Program-made: the position numbers and the translations under genes
Shown: piece by piece, positions 49,413-59,365 of the stretch
How the letters are laid out: each line of letters opens with the position of its first letter
How positions within the stretch are numbered: position 1 is the first letter of the stretch
Notes under the pieces: model-generated
What the model was told of the DNA's origin: nothing
The model's database searches: none
Seen by the model: the letters and a program-made list of their open reading frames with translations, nothing else
Source: Diplonema japonicum
Taxonomy: Eukaryota; Euglenozoa; Diplonemea; Diplonemida; Diplonemidae
Length of the DNA: 64,000 bases
Reading direction: 5' to 3'
Assembly: GCA_964019335.1 (NCBI GenBank)
Contig: OZ025722.1
Location: 1 to 64,000 of the forward strand

Positions 49413-52092
49413 ACTATCGATTTATAAAAAAATATCAACCTGGGCCAGTCTTGCAATTTTGTGCTATGCTTCATGGCTTTCTGGTGCGGATGCGGCTGAA
49501 CTCGAAGAACTCCCTGAGGAACCTGGGTGCACCAGCGACGCATGGCCACGACAAGAGACCTTTGTTCTCGTCCACCGAGTGATGTTCTTACCGCAGATGC
49601 CATCCATGACTGAAAGGCGAACCCCAGGATGCAACAGCAGAATGGTGACAGGCACGTGTAGGATCCCCTGTCCACGGTGGGCACCAACCATGGCACAAAT
49701 ACCGCAAAAACTTGTTGATTTTCTGGACGCTTTTCTCTGGCGAACCATTCACAAAATCTGCAGAAAAAAAAAAAGAAAAAAAAAAAAAAACATGAGGGGA
49801 AAAAAAAAAAAAAAAAAGCACTTTATTTTCCCTAGGAAAAAAAAAAATATGGAAAACTCTATTTTTCCCGGTTCTAGCCAAAAATCCCCCTTAGAGGGAA
49901 TCCAGAAAAAACTTTTTTTTTGGGGCAAAATAATTCTTCTATATTCCAGTTTTTTCCCCCCCAATACGTGTCCCCTCCTCCCCCCTTCATTTTTTTTTTC
50001 CATGGCACCCGAAAGGAGCGCTTAGGAACCCCCTTCACTAGAAAAACAAAAAAAAAGAGAAAAAAAAAAAACAAAGAAACAAGTTGTAAGATGGCATCTT
50101 TCACGAAATTTTGATGATTTTTAAAAAAGAAAAGAAAATAAGAAAGAAAATAAAGGGGGGGTACGCCGATTCCCCCCTTCCCCTACTGCACTAGAGAGTT
50201 CTTTGTGACGGTGTTACCCATTGTCTTCCTGTGGAGAAGAAGAGATGGAAGGAAACAATGGCAACACCAAGATGTTCTCTATCCCTGCACCCTTTTCTTT
50301 TCTCTTTCCATTTCAGAAGAAAAGAAAATAGCATTCCTTTAATTGATATTAGTGTCCCCCCCCCATATTTATTTAGCAATATGCAAACAAAAAAATCCAG
50401 TAATTTTTTGATTTTCTACTGCCCTCCCCCCCCGTTCTTAATTATTTTTTCTTCATTCCTTTTACATTCTCCCCCTTTCAAACTGTTTTCAGCAGTTTAC
50501 GGACACACGCAACAAAAAAAAAAAGAAAAAAAAAAGATTGTTTCTTTAAAAAAAGAAGAAAACCAACGTTATTGCAAAACTATTTTGAAGGGCTTACCAC
50601 TTCAACAGTTCTGCTTTTTGGCGAGTTCTTTGCTTTTTTTTTTTTTTCCATTCCTCTTTCCCCCACGTTCGCCTCAAGGTAGATTTTATTTCTCTTCTCA
50701 GCAGCCATTAACCAAACTAAAGAAAAGAGGAAAGAAAGGAGAAAAAGAAAGAAAAAAAAGAGACACATGTGTGCATAGCTACCATACTTCTAAGAAGGGC
50801 AGGGTCAGGGGAAATTTAAAAAAAAAAAATCCAAGTTGCCCAAGTGCCAAGGTAAGCACAATTATACACAAGTTGTTCTTTTTTGTTGTTTTTTTTTTTG
50901 TTTTTTTTTTCCCGTCCGTGCGCACCAATGCCGCCGAACTATTCCTCCTTTTCTGTCACTTTTTGTTCTCTGATTTATTTACCCCCCCCCCTTTCTTTTT
51001 AACATCTAAATTATTTTTAAGAGCAGTTAGGCAACAGAGTGGCGGGAAAGAAAAAAACGATAAGAAAAAAAAAGAAAGGGAAGGCAGAATGAAGAGGAAG
51101 ACGCTGTTCGTTCACCTTCTCCCCCCCTCCCTCTTCATTTTTCCCCCCCCCATTCTTTTCATTCCCCTCCACTCTTTAACTTGCCAAACCGTTATCCCTC
51201 TTAACTACTACCGTCTAAGCAAAAAAAGAGATGCCACATCCAAAAAAAAAAAAAAAAAAAAAAAAAAAAACGAAGAAAAAAAACTTTCCTAAATGAAAGG
51301 GCTTGGTCACTAGCTTATGGATAGGCCACTGTTCCTTTCAAGCAAAGATGCAACTACTCTCCTCTTTTTCTCTTGTTTTTTTTTTTCCCCTCCTTCTGTC
51401 CTTGTTAGGTCCGAATGCCCTCTTTTTTTATTTTACCTTTTCTAGTGCTGTTGAGGCTTCTTGAGTCATTCTGGCACGGAAGTAGCACCAGAAGAAGAAG
51501 AAAAAAAAAAAGGGGGTGGGGCAGGGTAAACTATTGCCAACTTGTTACTGTTAGGTTGGCAAGAAACGAAAACTACCCCAACAAACAATTACCCAGACAA
51601 CTCGGAAATGGAAGCAAAAATACCCCCTTTCTCCCTTTTTTTCTTTGTTTCTTCTTCACCCCGAACTGAAGGGGGAACAAAAAAAGCGTACAGCTAACAT
51701 GTAGAAAGTTGGGGGAGAAAAAAAAAAGGAAGAGCGGGGGCGAAAAAGATTGAAACATAGAAAAAAAATTCCTTCTTTTTCTCCTCCCCTTTTCTGTCCT
51801 CCTTCTTGCCTATACACGCGGACTTCGGTCTAATCTGCCCCCCTCTGGTTTTTTTCTCACCCCCTCCTCTCCCCCCATCTTGTACTCCCTTATACCTTCT
51901 TCCTTTGTTTCTTGCTCACAAGTGCTGTGATTTCTTTTTTTTTTTTATCCTTAGTTTGCCCTTTTTTTTTATTTGTTCTTCTTTTTTTTTTTCTCTTTTA
52001 TTCCTTGCCAAAAAAAAAAAAAAAGAAAAAAAAAAAAAAAAAAAAAGTGAAGCTATTTTTCGCAAACATAAAAAGGGGAAAAGAAAAAAAAA
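44807..52092. other. 7.3-kb homopolymer-rich gene desert
   Basis: Runs of C (for example 45310-45329, 45441-45455, 48680-48708 and 49201-49224), A (47068-47090, 49378-49410, 51241-51270) and T alternate with C/T- and A/G-rich DNA. Frames here are low-complexity Lys, Phe or Pro strings on either strand. Apart from an island at 49440-49765, nothing looks coding. The genes on both sides are on the plus strand, so transcription may pass through it. Confidence 0.6.
49440..49765. other. Unidentified higher-complexity island in the desert
   Basis: About 325 bp of normal base composition flanked by A runs on both sides (49378-49410 and 49763-49790). A plus-strand frame of about 100 codons (from 49459) and minus-strand frames are all open, none recognisable. 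It could be a small retroposed fragment. I do not assign a function. Confidence 0.35.
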
Positions 52093-54432
52093 ATGGAGAT
52101 GTCGACGGACGAGGAGCGGCGGCGAGTAGACAGCAACTGCAGCAATGTGTTTGTGCACCTAACCGCAAAGGAGAAGGAGCTGAGGGAGAAGGAGAACCTC
52201 ATCACAGAGGCACGGGACAAGATTGTGGAGATGGACGAGTTCAGGAGGCAGCTCGAGGTGCATGCTCAGGAGCTCGTTCTGAAGGAATCCAACCTCCGTG
52301 AGCGCGAGCGCCTGCACGGGTGGATTGACTCACGGGAGGACGCACTTTTAGTGAACGAGCAGAAGCTTGCAGAACTGGAACACAGCCTCAACGACCGCCA
52401 AGGCGCAGTAATGATGAAGGAGAAGGAGATCGAGGCGGAAAGCGCTGTACGTCTCCAACAGTACGAAAGCATGATCGCACCGCTGACCGATAGGGAAGCA
52501 CGCTGCCTGCACCACGAGCAGGAAATCCACCAACTCGAACTCCGCACACAAAACCACGCCAAGGCAGAGGCTCAACGCCTGAACGAAATAAACACCGCCA
52601 CGCAAGCTTGGGAAGAGAAAGTGAAGACACACCAAAGGGCTGCCGCTAGCATCCAACGCTCGATGGAGGCGAAGGAGGCAGAGCTCGATGCACTGCGCGA
52701 GGAAATGCTCAACGATCAGAAAAGCCACAAGAAGAAAATGGAAGAACTGGAACAGCGTGCACGCACCGTCGAGTGGAAGGAGAAGGAAGTCGTGCAGCAG
52801 CTCCAAAACTGCCTCGAGAAGGAGACAGCACTGCGCAAGGCAGGTGACGACCTGTACCGAAAGGAGGAGGAGCTGAACCACCGAGAGGCAACCACGCAGC
52901 AGCAGTTCACGATCATCGAAGAGCAGCAGGTGCAGATAAAGGCAAGCAAGCGTCGCGTCATCACCGCCGACGAAGAGGTCACCGTCAAGATCGACATGTT
53001 GAAACGATACGACGCAAAGCTCAAAGACCAGGCGGTGGATCTGGATGCACGCCAGGCAGCACTACAACAACAAGAGTGCGCGGTCGGTGAGAAGCAAGCC
53101 TTCTTAGAAGACGCCACTCGAAAGTGCTCCACAACGCAGGCTAAGCTCGACAAGCAGATGGGCACCTACAACAAGAAGGTGAAGTACGTGAGCACCTTGG
53201 AGAAGGACCTTGTGAAGTGGCTGCGTGTCGTGAAGTGGAAGGAGGACACTATCCAAAAATCGATAGACGCAAGTTCCTTCTCCCTCGTCTTCCCCCAACA
53301 GGAGGTCACGTGCAGGAACAACGCTGTGGTGGCGCACGAACTGCAAAGCATACAACGCCAGTACAGAGGATCCACGCTCAAGAAGGCACCTAAGCGAAAG
53401 AAAGCACAGCAGGAGGACATCTTCGACGATACACTACAACATACAAAGGAAATCACCGAGCTCGAAGCACGTTGCAGTGCAGAGGCTGTTCGTCTGGCCG
53501 ACTACCTGTCGCAGCACCAAGCAGTTGACGAGAAGCTTGCTGACCTCCCCATCAGCTCGAAGGACCCTGCGCTTCACCTGCCACAGGACGTCGAGCTTTT
53601 CCAAAAGCTCACGGAAGCCAACCAGCAAGAACTTAAGACGTGCCTCACGAAGGAGAGGGGGCTGACCTCTGAGCTCGTCTTCCTGAAGTCCATGTACAGA
53701 GCGCCCCTCTTTAAGAGACTCAATTCGGAATCGGATGCAATGGTTATCAAAAGCATGGAGGTCTGGTACACGCAGTGCAGGAAGCGCCTTAGCCTCAGGT
53801 ACAAAGACGTGCTCAATGAAAGGGCTTCGCTGCTGCGAGGCGCTGTGGGCATCTTCCAGCGGAACACGAAGCTGGACCCGTGCTTGGCTCAGAGGAAGGA
53901 CCTTGTGGTGAAAAAGGGCGCGCCTTCCCCAGCCTCGCTGGTGTCGTCGCCTAGCTGTCTAGTTAAGAAGCGTGTACCCGCACCTTCGCCCAAAATAAGC
54001 ACGAAGAAACCGCCTGCTCGTGCGCCAAAGCTAGCGCCCATTGACACTGTGCTGACGAAGGTGCGTGTCAAACCCGTGCCTCACGACAAGGAGGTGAATT
54101 ACTTGACGCATTACTTAACGCTGCCCCCCCCTGTGGTACCTGGTGTGGACAACGCGGTAGAAACCCTTGACTGGAGTATCGATGACCGCCCTTCCTCACC
54201 CTGCTCTGCAACGACGGATGGTGAGGATGTGTGCGATGCAGCGCCGGGACAGCAGCTGAAGTCCGAGTCACGCCCTGCTTCGTCAGGCGGTCTTATCCCG
54301 CCACCCACACCGCCCGCACATGTGCCCGAGACTGATAGTTACAGAAACGGCACTATGGAGGAACAAAAGGCCGAATGCAGCGACAGCACCGGCTCGCAAA
54401 GCTCACGTAGTTATACAGGAAGCGAGGACTAG
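52093..54432 (+). CDS. Long coiled-coil protein (779 residues)
   Basis: Family not recognised. Residues about 20-390 are almost continuous coiled coil rich in Glu, Gln, Lys and Arg, with repeated EKEKELREKEN-like phrasing. About 400-600 hold a mixed helical part, with a compact Trp/Tyr/Arg segment (YTQCRKRLSLRYKDVL) near 560. The tail (610-779) is Pro/Ser/Lys-rich and disordered, ending in acidic GSED. M3 is an alternative start. No membrane segment. This pattern suits a flagellar, basal-body or cytoskeletal component. The next gene follows after a 90-bp gap. Confidence 0.82.
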   Translation: MEMSTDEERRRVDSNCSNVFVHLTAKEKELREKENLITEARDKIVEMDEFRRQLEVHAQELVLKESNLRERERLHGWIDSREDALLVNEQKLAELEHSLNDRQGAVMMKEKEIEAESAVRLQQYESMIAPLTDREARCLHHEQEIHQLELRTQNHAKAEAQRLNEINTATQAWEEKVKTHQRAAASIQRSMEAKEAELDALREEMLNDQKSHKKKMEELEQRARTVEWKEKEVVQQLQNCLEKETALRKAGDDLYRKEEELNHREATTQQQFTIIEEQQVQIKASKRRVITADEEVTVKIDMLKRYDAKLKDQAVDLDARQAALQQQECAVGEKQAFLEDATRKCSTTQAKLDKQMGTYNKKVKYVSTLEKDLVKWLRVVKWKEDTIQKSIDASSFSLVFPQQEVTCRNNAVVAHELQSIQRQYRGSTLKKAPKRKKAQQEDIFDDTLQHTKEITELEARCSAEAVRLADYLSQHQAVDEKLADLPISSKDPALHLPQDVELFQKLTEANQQELKTCLTKERGLTSELVFLKSMYRAPLFKRLNSESDAMVIKSMEVWYTQCRKRLSLRYKDVLNERASLLRGAVGIFQRNTKLDPCLAQRKDLVVKKGAPSPASLVSSPSCLVKKRVPAPSPKISTKKPPARAPKLAPIDTVLTKVRVKPVPHDKEVNYLTHYLTLPPPVVPGVDNAVETLDWSIDDRPSSPCSATTDGEDVCDAAPGQQLKSESRPASSGGLIPPPTPPAHVPETDSYRNGTMEEQKAECSDSTGSQSSRSYTGSED

Positions 54433-54522
54433 CTTTTTTTCAGCTTTCTTTTACAAGAAGCGTACCGTTCACAAAAAAAAAGAAAAAAAGAGGACCGTCT
54501 GTTGACTTACCGCACCGCAGGG
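54433..54522 (+). promoter_or_regulatory. Short intergenic gap with candidate acceptor
   Basis: 90 bp between the stop and the ATG at 54523. A CT-rich stretch (54433-54452) and CCGCACCGCAG ending at 54520 precede the ATG by two bases. This supports choosing 54523 over the upstream in-frame TTG (54502). Confidence 0.45.
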
Positions 54523-57500
54523 ATGCAATATGAAAGGAAGAACCCCCTTGGCGGCCTTGCCTCTCTCATCAAGAAAGGCGGGGGGTTGGTGTACTTTGCA
54601 GAGGCAGAGGGGCGTTTGAGGACCTTGGAGACAATGAGCAAAGAGCACGCCGCGGAGCGAAAGGAAGAAGACACACAACTGGTGCGTGCCATGACAGCTT
54701 TTGCGAAGGAGCTGTTGGAGAGGAGCAAATCGGACGCCGCGATGTACAGTCAGAAGGAGAAGCAGCTCACTGTGAAGATGAAGATCACATTGACGAAGTC
54801 TCAGAAGGAGATAGATGACGCTCAGGAGAAGGAGAAGTGCGCTCTCAAGACGCAACACGATTTGGAGAAGAAAATCCTCAACTGCACAGAAGACACAGTG
54901 CGGGAGATCAAGATCAGGATAATCAAGGATATGAACAGCTTAACCGAATTGCAGAAGTTGCAAGCCATGCGTGTGCACCATGGAGGTGCCCCCAACCTCA
55001 CAACAGCGTGCTCGAACTGCTACAGCAAGTATCATAACGAGGAGGGGTTACAGACCGACCCTATCAAGAAGCTCCGCACGCGGTGCGAACTGTTATCCGA
55101 AATGAACAACTTACTGCAAGTGGAACTAGACTCGCTCAGCTCGTTCGTTAAAGCACAAGAGGCTACCATGGAGAAGCTATACCGTTCGAACAGCAGACAG
55201 ATTCCTAACTTCTTTGGAAACGACAGTGAGCCCACGAAGACTCTCTGTGCTCCGGTGCCGCTCCAAAATGGAGTTGCTCAATCTCCCAGGATCAACGTTG
55301 AAGTACCCAATGTCCAAATGCAAAGCAACGCAGCCCTCGCAATGAGCTTCAGCACTATCAAGACTAAGCTGGGCAGGCTGAAGGGGGAACTCGCACAGCT
55401 GCGCATCAGCATCGTCACAAGCATGGCAAACGTGCAGTCACACTGTGACAGGACTCCTCTCCTGCTCAAAAAATGGATCACAGATTACTGCGGAGGCATC
55501 ACGCTGGGATCTAGCAACCTTCTGGGGCTCAGCCTTGAGCGGTTCGTGCACGGCTGGCACGTGATGGCCCAGCACCACAAGCACTGCTCGAAGTACATCA
55601 CCTATCCACTGCAAGGCGACAGAGGGCTCTACGCGATGCTGCATGCCATCGGGCGAAGTGCAGCAGCACTGCTAACGAAGTTGAATAATGTGTGCAAGAC
55701 GGTGCACGAGTGCGATCCTTGCAGCGAGTCGCAGCAAGAGATGAAGTCCACCCTTCAAGGGATACAATCCATGCTGCGGGACGAGAGCCCCACCATGCAG
55801 GTGGAGCTGCCGAAGTACTTCTTAGAAGGGACCACTCTAGTGCCAGAGATCACGCTACAGGCAACCCCCTTCGACATGAGCGAAGAGGACAGCGACGTGT
55901 ACGAAGCGGTGCTGCAGGCGAGCACCACGTCAGCACGTGACAGAAGCGAGCCTGCGATGCTTATGACGCTTGCGGAACTGGGGCTGCTGCAGGGCAAGCA
56001 GCTGCGCATAACGAACAAGATCAGCCTGGACAAAGGCCGCTGCACGAGGTACACGATAAAAGTATCTGGCAGCTTACACAGCATCAACGTGTGCATTATG
56101 CTGCTCAGGTCCGCACACTTTGCTAGAGACCCTACAATCAGCTTCATGACTAGCCCGATGGAGGTCGCCGAGAGGCCGTACATGCTGACAGAAGATGAGG
56201 CGTACGAAGTGGACAGACAGGCAGAGCTAATGGAGGAGACTTTCCAACTAATGAAAGCGAGAGAATCAAAAGCTGCACAAGAAGAAACACCTGTTGCGCC
56301 GTCTGTAGACTCGCTCTTCCTCAACTCAATACGGGAAGAAGCCAAGAGGCTGTCTGCACCTATCAGACCGCTGAAGAACGCAATGCTACGCACGAGGAAA
56401 GCACACGTGAAGACAGCTACGGTAATAAGCGTTATCTGCTGCGTGGTTTGCAGCCGACCAGAGGAGAAGACCAAAGAAGTCCCAAAGCCTCAAAAACCGA
56501 GAGCGAAGCCGAAGAAAGACGCCCAGGGGCAGACGGACAAGTTAATCACCGAGGACATGGCAACTCAGACACCACCCCCCAGGAAGGGGAAGTCAAGCCA
56601 GCTAAAAGAGATCGCGAAGATGAAGGTTTCTCTCAAACAGAAAGCACCCGCGCAACCAACCCCTTCGAAAGAGAAACAGGAGAAGCAGGTAGAACCACCC
56701 CCGCCAGACGAGGTGAGTACTGTCTCCCCTGCGACACCTGTGAAGGAACCGACGAATGTGACCGCACCACGCCCGGTGCCTGTCTCACGGCGGATAACAA
56801 AAGACGTAGTCGCAGCAGCTGCTTCTGGGGGTGACGCACCTCTCGAAGCAGCATGTGGTGCACCGCCTGCCGATGATTTCTGCGTGGCACGCGTCACCAC
56901 CACCACGCCCCCCTCCGACACCTCAATCCACGACTCGATAGAAGGCGAACCCCGCAAATTGTCGGATTGCAACACAGCCTGCGATGAAGAGAGCGTGCCG
57001 TCCGCACTGAATAGCATGATGACGAGGTTGTCCGAACCAGAAGAGCCATCGACACCCGTGCTGCGCAGGCTGAGGAGCGAATGGAGCGCGCTGTCAGAAG
57101 AACGGGAGGAAGAAGAAGATGAGGAGGAAGAGAGCGACGACATGGGCTACGAGGAAGAGGTGTGCGACACGAAGGTGTCGGTGGCGCTGCAGATCTGCGA
57201 CGAGTGGGACTGGCAAGCAAGCTGGAGGAACGCTGTAGGCCCTAGCAGGAAGCGCCCCGCAGTGTACCTAAGGGAGGGCATCCCAGTGTTCTCAAAGTGC
57301 ACGGACAATGCACATGCAGTGCAGTACTACTACATCGTGGGTGACAGGGTGAGGGTCATGTCCACGGAGACACTAAAGCCGCTGATCGACATGTGCCAGT
57401 TCCTCACATGGGACGGTGTGTACAAGAGAGTGGCCGGGCTGGTGGGAACAGTGATGGGGGGATGGAAGTATCACAACCTGGTGAGGGTCAAGACTGTGAG

Positions 57501-58116
57501 AGGCGTCGTAACGCTGCCAGCGAACTCAGTGGTAGGCTTAAAGGAGGAAGAGTTCAGGTCGGACCCCATCGGGCTTCTGACGCACAAGCTGGAGACGGCA
57601 ACAACGGACTTGGAAGCCACGCAGAAAGCGTTGCAAAGAATCTCAAAAAAAATACACGAATCGGCCAAGGAAGAGAAGCAAGAATTGGAGGAAGTGCTCC
57701 CGCAAATGCTCACTCTTGGGACGGCAGCGCAGCTTCACGTGCCGGAAACAAGAGAGAGTGTAGACCGAGACACGCAGACAGAAGGCTACACAATGCAGAA
57801 TGAGGTCAAGATGGAGCTCTCTGCAAGCTTGCGGAAAATAGAACTTTCCTCGAAGTGCGATTTCACGAGCAAGGATTACATATTGGCAGACAGCCCTGTA
57901 CCGACCCCTCCTCTGTGCCCACCCTTGCAGCCAATTAAACACCACCCGAAGCAGAAGCACTCAAGAGTTTCTCTCAAGCCGCACAAACCTCCTCCCTTCC
58001 ACCATCCGGCGTACATCTTGAAACGCAAGCCCACCCCACCAGACACATATCACCTTCACCCAGAGGATCCCCGGTTGCCCCCGTTGCCGCCATCGGCTGT
58101 TCAGACACCTTATTGA
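54523..58116 (+). CDS. Large protein with coiled coils and disordered TQT-type motifs (1197 residues)
   Basis: Start chosen at the first ATG (MQYERKN), just after a possible acceptor. Family not recognised. Residues about 20-230 are helical/coiled coil with a Cys pair (ACSNC). About 280-620 are a folded helical part containing a compact segment (LRITNKISLDKG...CTRYTIKVSG). About 640-890 are disordered and Lys/Pro-rich with motifs such as DAQGQTD and MATQT; DTQTE recurs near 1085, a style seen in large coiled-coil cytoskeletal proteins. An acidic tract (about 865-890) leads to a beta-rich segment (YYYIVGDRVRVM...LVGTVMGG...VVTLPANSVVG, about 945-1015) resembling a small SH3/Tudor-type barrel, though unproven. 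The tail is His/Pro-rich. Confidence 0.8.
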   Translation: MQYERKNPLGGLASLIKKGGGLVYFAEAEGRLRTLETMSKEHAAERKEEDTQLVRAMTAFAKELLERSKSDAAMYSQKEKQLTVKMKITLTKSQKEIDDAQEKEKCALKTQHDLEKKILNCTEDTVREIKIRIIKDMNSLTELQKLQAMRVHHGGAPNLTTACSNCYSKYHNEEGLQTDPIKKLRTRCELLSEMNNLLQVELDSLSSFVKAQEATMEKLYRSNSRQIPNFFGNDSEPTKTLCAPVPLQNGVAQSPRINVEVPNVQMQSNAALAMSFSTIKTKLGRLKGELAQLRISIVTSMANVQSHCDRTPLLLKKWITDYCGGITLGSSNLLGLSLERFVHGWHVMAQHHKHCSKYITYPLQGDRGLYAMLHAIGRSAAALLTKLNNVCKTVHECDPCSESQQEMKSTLQGIQSMLRDESPTMQVELPKYFLEGTTLVPEITLQATPFDMSEEDSDVYEAVLQASTTSARDRSEPAMLMTLAELGLLQGKQLRITNKISLDKGRCTRYTIKVSGSLHSINVCIMLLRSAHFARDPTISFMTSPMEVAERPYMLTEDEAYEVDRQAELMEETFQLMKARESKAAQEETPVAPSVDSLFLNSIREEAKRLSAPIRPLKNAMLRTRKAHVKTATVISVICCVVCSRPEEKTKEVPKPQKPRAKPKKDAQGQTDKLITEDMATQTPPPRKGKSSQLKEIAKMKVSLKQKAPAQPTPSKEKQEKQVEPPPPDEVSTVSPATPVKEPTNVTAPRPVPVSRRITKDVVAAAASGGDAPLEAACGAPPADDFCVARVTTTTPPSDTSIHDSIEGEPRKLSDCNTACDEESVPSALNSMMTRLSEPEEPSTPVLRRLRSEWSALSEEREEEEDEEEESDDMGYEEEVCDTKVSVALQICDEWDWQASWRNAVGPSRKRPAVYLREGIPVFSKCTDNAHAVQYYYIVGDRVRVMSTETLKPLIDMCQFLTWDGVYKRVAGLVGTVMGGWKYHNLVRVKTVRGVVTLPANSVVGLKEEEFRSDPIGLLTHKLETATTDLEATQKALQRISKKIHESAKEEKQELEEVLPQMLTLGTAAQLHVPETRESVDRDTQTEGYTMQNEVKMELSASLRKIELSSKCDFTSKDYILADSPVPTPPLCPPLQPIKHHPKQKHSRVSLKPHKPPPFHHPAYILKRKPTPPDTYHLHPEDPRLPPLPPSAVQTPY

Positions 58117-58378
58117 GGCCCTTTACTGTGCCATTCTTGGGTTTCCACTCAAATCTCTTTTCCTTCTTTGGTTTTCTGTCCCTCTTTTTGCTGTTTGTTG
58201 CTTCTTTCTATTGTTATTTTACCGCATGCCGAGCACCCCCTCTTCTTTTTTTTGTCGCGCCTTTTGTTGGACGAGGCACCCCCCCCCCACTTTTCTTTTT
58301 TGTACCATTTCATTCACTTCGAAGCTTCCCCTCTTTTTTTCTTCTTTCTATTGTTTTCTCTTTAACGCAGTGCCAGGT
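58117..58378 (+). promoter_or_regulatory. Pyrimidine-rich gap with trans-splice acceptor layout
   Basis: C/T-rich throughout. The tract 58330-58364 is followed by AACGCAG (AG at 58369-58370), 8 bp before the ATG at 58379. A second AG at 58375-58376 is possible. Confidence 0.5.
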
Positions 58379-59146
58379 ATGGGCGCGTCGCAAACAACAG
58401 CAAATCTGCAAGACGCTGTTGAAAAGCAAGACCTGAGGCGCCTGAAGGAAGTAGTAAACAAGAGCAGCGATGCCGTCGTGAAGAAATGGCTGCTGGAAGG
58501 AAAGGTGAGGGGGTTTTGCGAGGAAGATGTGTCGAATGTAGGAGTACTGGAGTACTGTGCAGGGGGCTTTTTAGAACCCAAGGTGCTGGAGTGGATGATG
58601 CATGAATTTGTGTCGAGAGGGGTGATCGAGGAGCTGGTCTGCACGGAGCCGCCAGGTTATGTCATGAAGCACGTGCTTGCACCTGCCGTGAGAAGAGATC
58701 TTCTATCTGTGACGAAAGCTCTGCTTTCAGTGACGAAGAAGGTCCCTTCCCTGCTGAACACTGCTGTCTTAACCCGTTACGGAGGGTCGCTCATCCTCTC
58801 CAGCATCGTGCACCTTGCTGCAGAACAGAACGCCATCGCAGTCCTTCCGTGCCTTCTTGACGCTGCCGCGCAGCACCCCCCGCTGCTGTCTTTTCTCCTT
58901 TCCCGTGTTGACGGGGCCGGCAACACGATCCGCTCTGTGGCCACACCCAAAACCCTTCCTATCTTAGAGGAGTACTTCGCACAGCATGCTGCTTGTGGTG
59001 ATGCGGGTGTCGCAGCGGAGCTTGTAGCCATCCTATCGCCCGACAGCACTGTCGAAGAGGTTGTGAAGAACCAGCATCGCGCCAGTAAGGCCAGCAAGAC
59101 AAACTCATGGTTCCAGAAGATCGTCGTGTGGGACAACAACGATTGA
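58379..59146 (+). CDS. Possible N-myristoylated ankyrin-like protein (255 residues)
   Basis: Start chosen at MGASQTTANL because it follows the acceptor directly; the 56 upstream codons are Phe/Ser/Pro-rich leader. MGxxxT (G2, T6) fits an N-myristoylation signal, which would tether the protein to membranes. The rest is all-helical, with repeats of about 33 residues that resemble degenerate ankyrin units (AVEKQDLRRLKEVVNK; ILSSIVHLAAEQNAIAVLPCLLDAA; GAGNTIRSVATPKTLPILEEYF). It is too diverged to be sure. No transmembrane segment. Confidence 0.7.
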   Translation: MGASQTTANLQDAVEKQDLRRLKEVVNKSSDAVVKKWLLEGKVRGFCEEDVSNVGVLEYCAGGFLEPKVLEWMMHEFVSRGVIEELVCTEPPGYVMKHVLAPAVRRDLLSVTKALLSVTKKVPSLLNTAVLTRYGGSLILSSIVHLAAEQNAIAVLPCLLDAAAQHPPLLSFLLSRVDGAGNTIRSVATPKTLPILEEYFAQHAACGDAGVAAELVAILSPDSTVEEVVKNQHRASKASKTNSWFQKIVVWDNND

Positions 59147-59164
59147 GGATATTTTACAATAAGC

Positions 59165-59210
59165 CTCCCCCCCCCACACACACACACGCACACACACACA
59201 CACACACACT
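59165..59210. repeat. (CA)n dinucleotide microsatellite
   Basis: A short C run followed by about 20 CA units with one CG interruption, just after the stop of the preceding gene. The rest of the gap to 59365 is A/T-rich and ends in a G-rich leader. Confidence 0.9.
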
Positions 59211-59365
59211 TCTATATTTTCTATACAAACGAAAAAAATATATTTTGCCAGTCGTGTAAGCCACAGCAAATATAAAAAAGTAACAGAAAACTATATATTT
59301 TGCCAGTTTTCTTCACATTTCACGAGTGATACCATCGTCACAGGAGGGAGGGGAGGGGGCCTCGC

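Noticed and set aside
56420-56455. 32-nt GT-AG segment as a mini-intron in the 1197-residue gene
   Set aside because: Removal would shift to a frame that ends at 56834 and lose the long well-behaved C-terminal frame. The second open frame there is probably chance in GC-rich sequence.
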